Shown here in pieces: positions 63,413-64,000 of a stretch of 64,000 bases of DNA. This stretch comes from Pohlia nutans (lineage: Eukaryota > Streptophyta > Bryopsida > Bryales > Mniaceae). The DNA lies in NCBI GenBank assembly GCA_022496805.1, contig CM040100.1, positions 11,871,009 to 11,935,008 of the forward strand, written 5' to 3'. Position 1 is the stretch's first letter. Each line of letters begins with the position of its first letter. The notes under the pieces are model-generated. The model saw only the letters and a program-made list of their open reading frames with translations. It was not told the origin of the DNA and searched no databases. The position numbers and the translations under genes were made by a program.

Positions 63413-64000
63413 GTGAGGCATAACATAACCTCTTTTAGGCTCTTATTTTTATTTTTTTCTCAATTTCACTGATGTGTCAAAATTTGGTTGACTGGACATT
63501 CACGAGTTCTTTTCCTTGCCTTCTTAATATTAGTTCTCCACATGCAAGTGTTGTAGCACTGGTGTTCCAAAAAGTGTAAGGACCTGGAAGAGATTGTGTC
63601 CCACAATTGACTTGGGCCTCACTACCTTTATCAGTTATGTAATCTATAATCTATTTACTCTTTAATAGTTTAGATGTCCAAAGTCCACTTAATGATATGG
63701 AATATAGTAAACCTGACATTAAATTTTTTTTTGGGGTTGTAGGATTCAAGATGATGTTGTTGAACTTCGTGTTATCACATATGTACGTAACTTCTGGAGA
63801 CATAACAAAGTGTGATAGGGAGAGTTCAAAGTGAACATGAAACTAGATATAAATGATATGTGACATTAGAGAGCTGCTTGTTAAAATTCATGTACTGCTT
63901 TAAAGGCAGGCAGCATTTGGTGGGAGTTCTATATAATGAAAACATGATCTTGGGGCCAACGTTGCTCTTCTTGTATTGAAATTGTAAAGCTCAGTGCTGC
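63413..64000. other. Beginning of GST intron 2, no further exon seen
   Basis: Searched for the expected INPLGKVP segment in three frames and did not find it; the gene continues past the window. Confidence 0.5.

Overview
This window is eukaryotic nuclear DNA, most likely from a land plant. The genes have GT-AG introns and GC-rich exons set in AT-rich spacers. The plant-type telomere heptamer TTTAGGG/CCCTAAA occurs at 14.77, 52.19 and 52.49 kb. Recognisable plant families are present: an ATL-type RING-H2 protein, a type-I prohibitin, a LEA_2/NHL-like protein and a theta-type GST. A ZBED/ZNF862-like hAT transposase and a Tc1-like DD34E element, with no LTR retrotransposon visible, would be unusual for a flowering plant. 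A non-seed plant or streptophyte alga is possible, but the sequence does not settle this.

Layout. 0-28 kb has one tRNA-Arg(CCG) gene and no protein gene I can support. It is almost entirely small DNA transposons, many nested. 28-31 kb: RING-H2 gene, four exons, plus strand. 31-36 kb: TTAA-flanked elements, then an uninterrupted hAT transposase gene (minus). 37-41 kb: tandem duplications and a two-exon prohibitin gene (minus). 42.8-44.7 kb: two-exon FRA10AC1-family gene (plus). 46.6-48.2 kb: complete Tc1-like element with a broken transposase. 51.8-53.7 kb: two-exon DTW-domain gene (plus). 54.8-55.4 kb: single-exon LEA_2 gene (plus). 58.6-61.9 kb: MITEs and a 1.2-kb foldback. 62.3 kb to the end: first two exons of a theta-class GST.

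The dominant theme is a community of non-autonomous elements flanked by TTAA that start with CCC and end with GGG, the pattern expected of piggyBac-type transposition. At least six sequence families (called A-E and G here) and several unclassified elements share this plan. They often insert into or directly beside one another, sharing one TTAA. Other families are Harbinger-like (GAGCATC... ends), Stowaway-like (CTCCCTC... ends, TA duplication), hAT-like (8-bp duplication), a 2.37-kb element with 45-bp inverted repeats, and a recurrent ~120-bp LINE/SINE-tail-like repeat. Genes carry such insertions only in introns and flanks.

The protein genes do not form a pathway. They are independent eukaryotic genes: ubiquitin ligase, mitochondrial scaffold, splicing-associated factor, RNA-modifying enzyme, stress-type membrane protein and glutathione transferase. 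Exon boundaries were inferred by eye from splice consensus, reading phase and family conservation, without transcripts.
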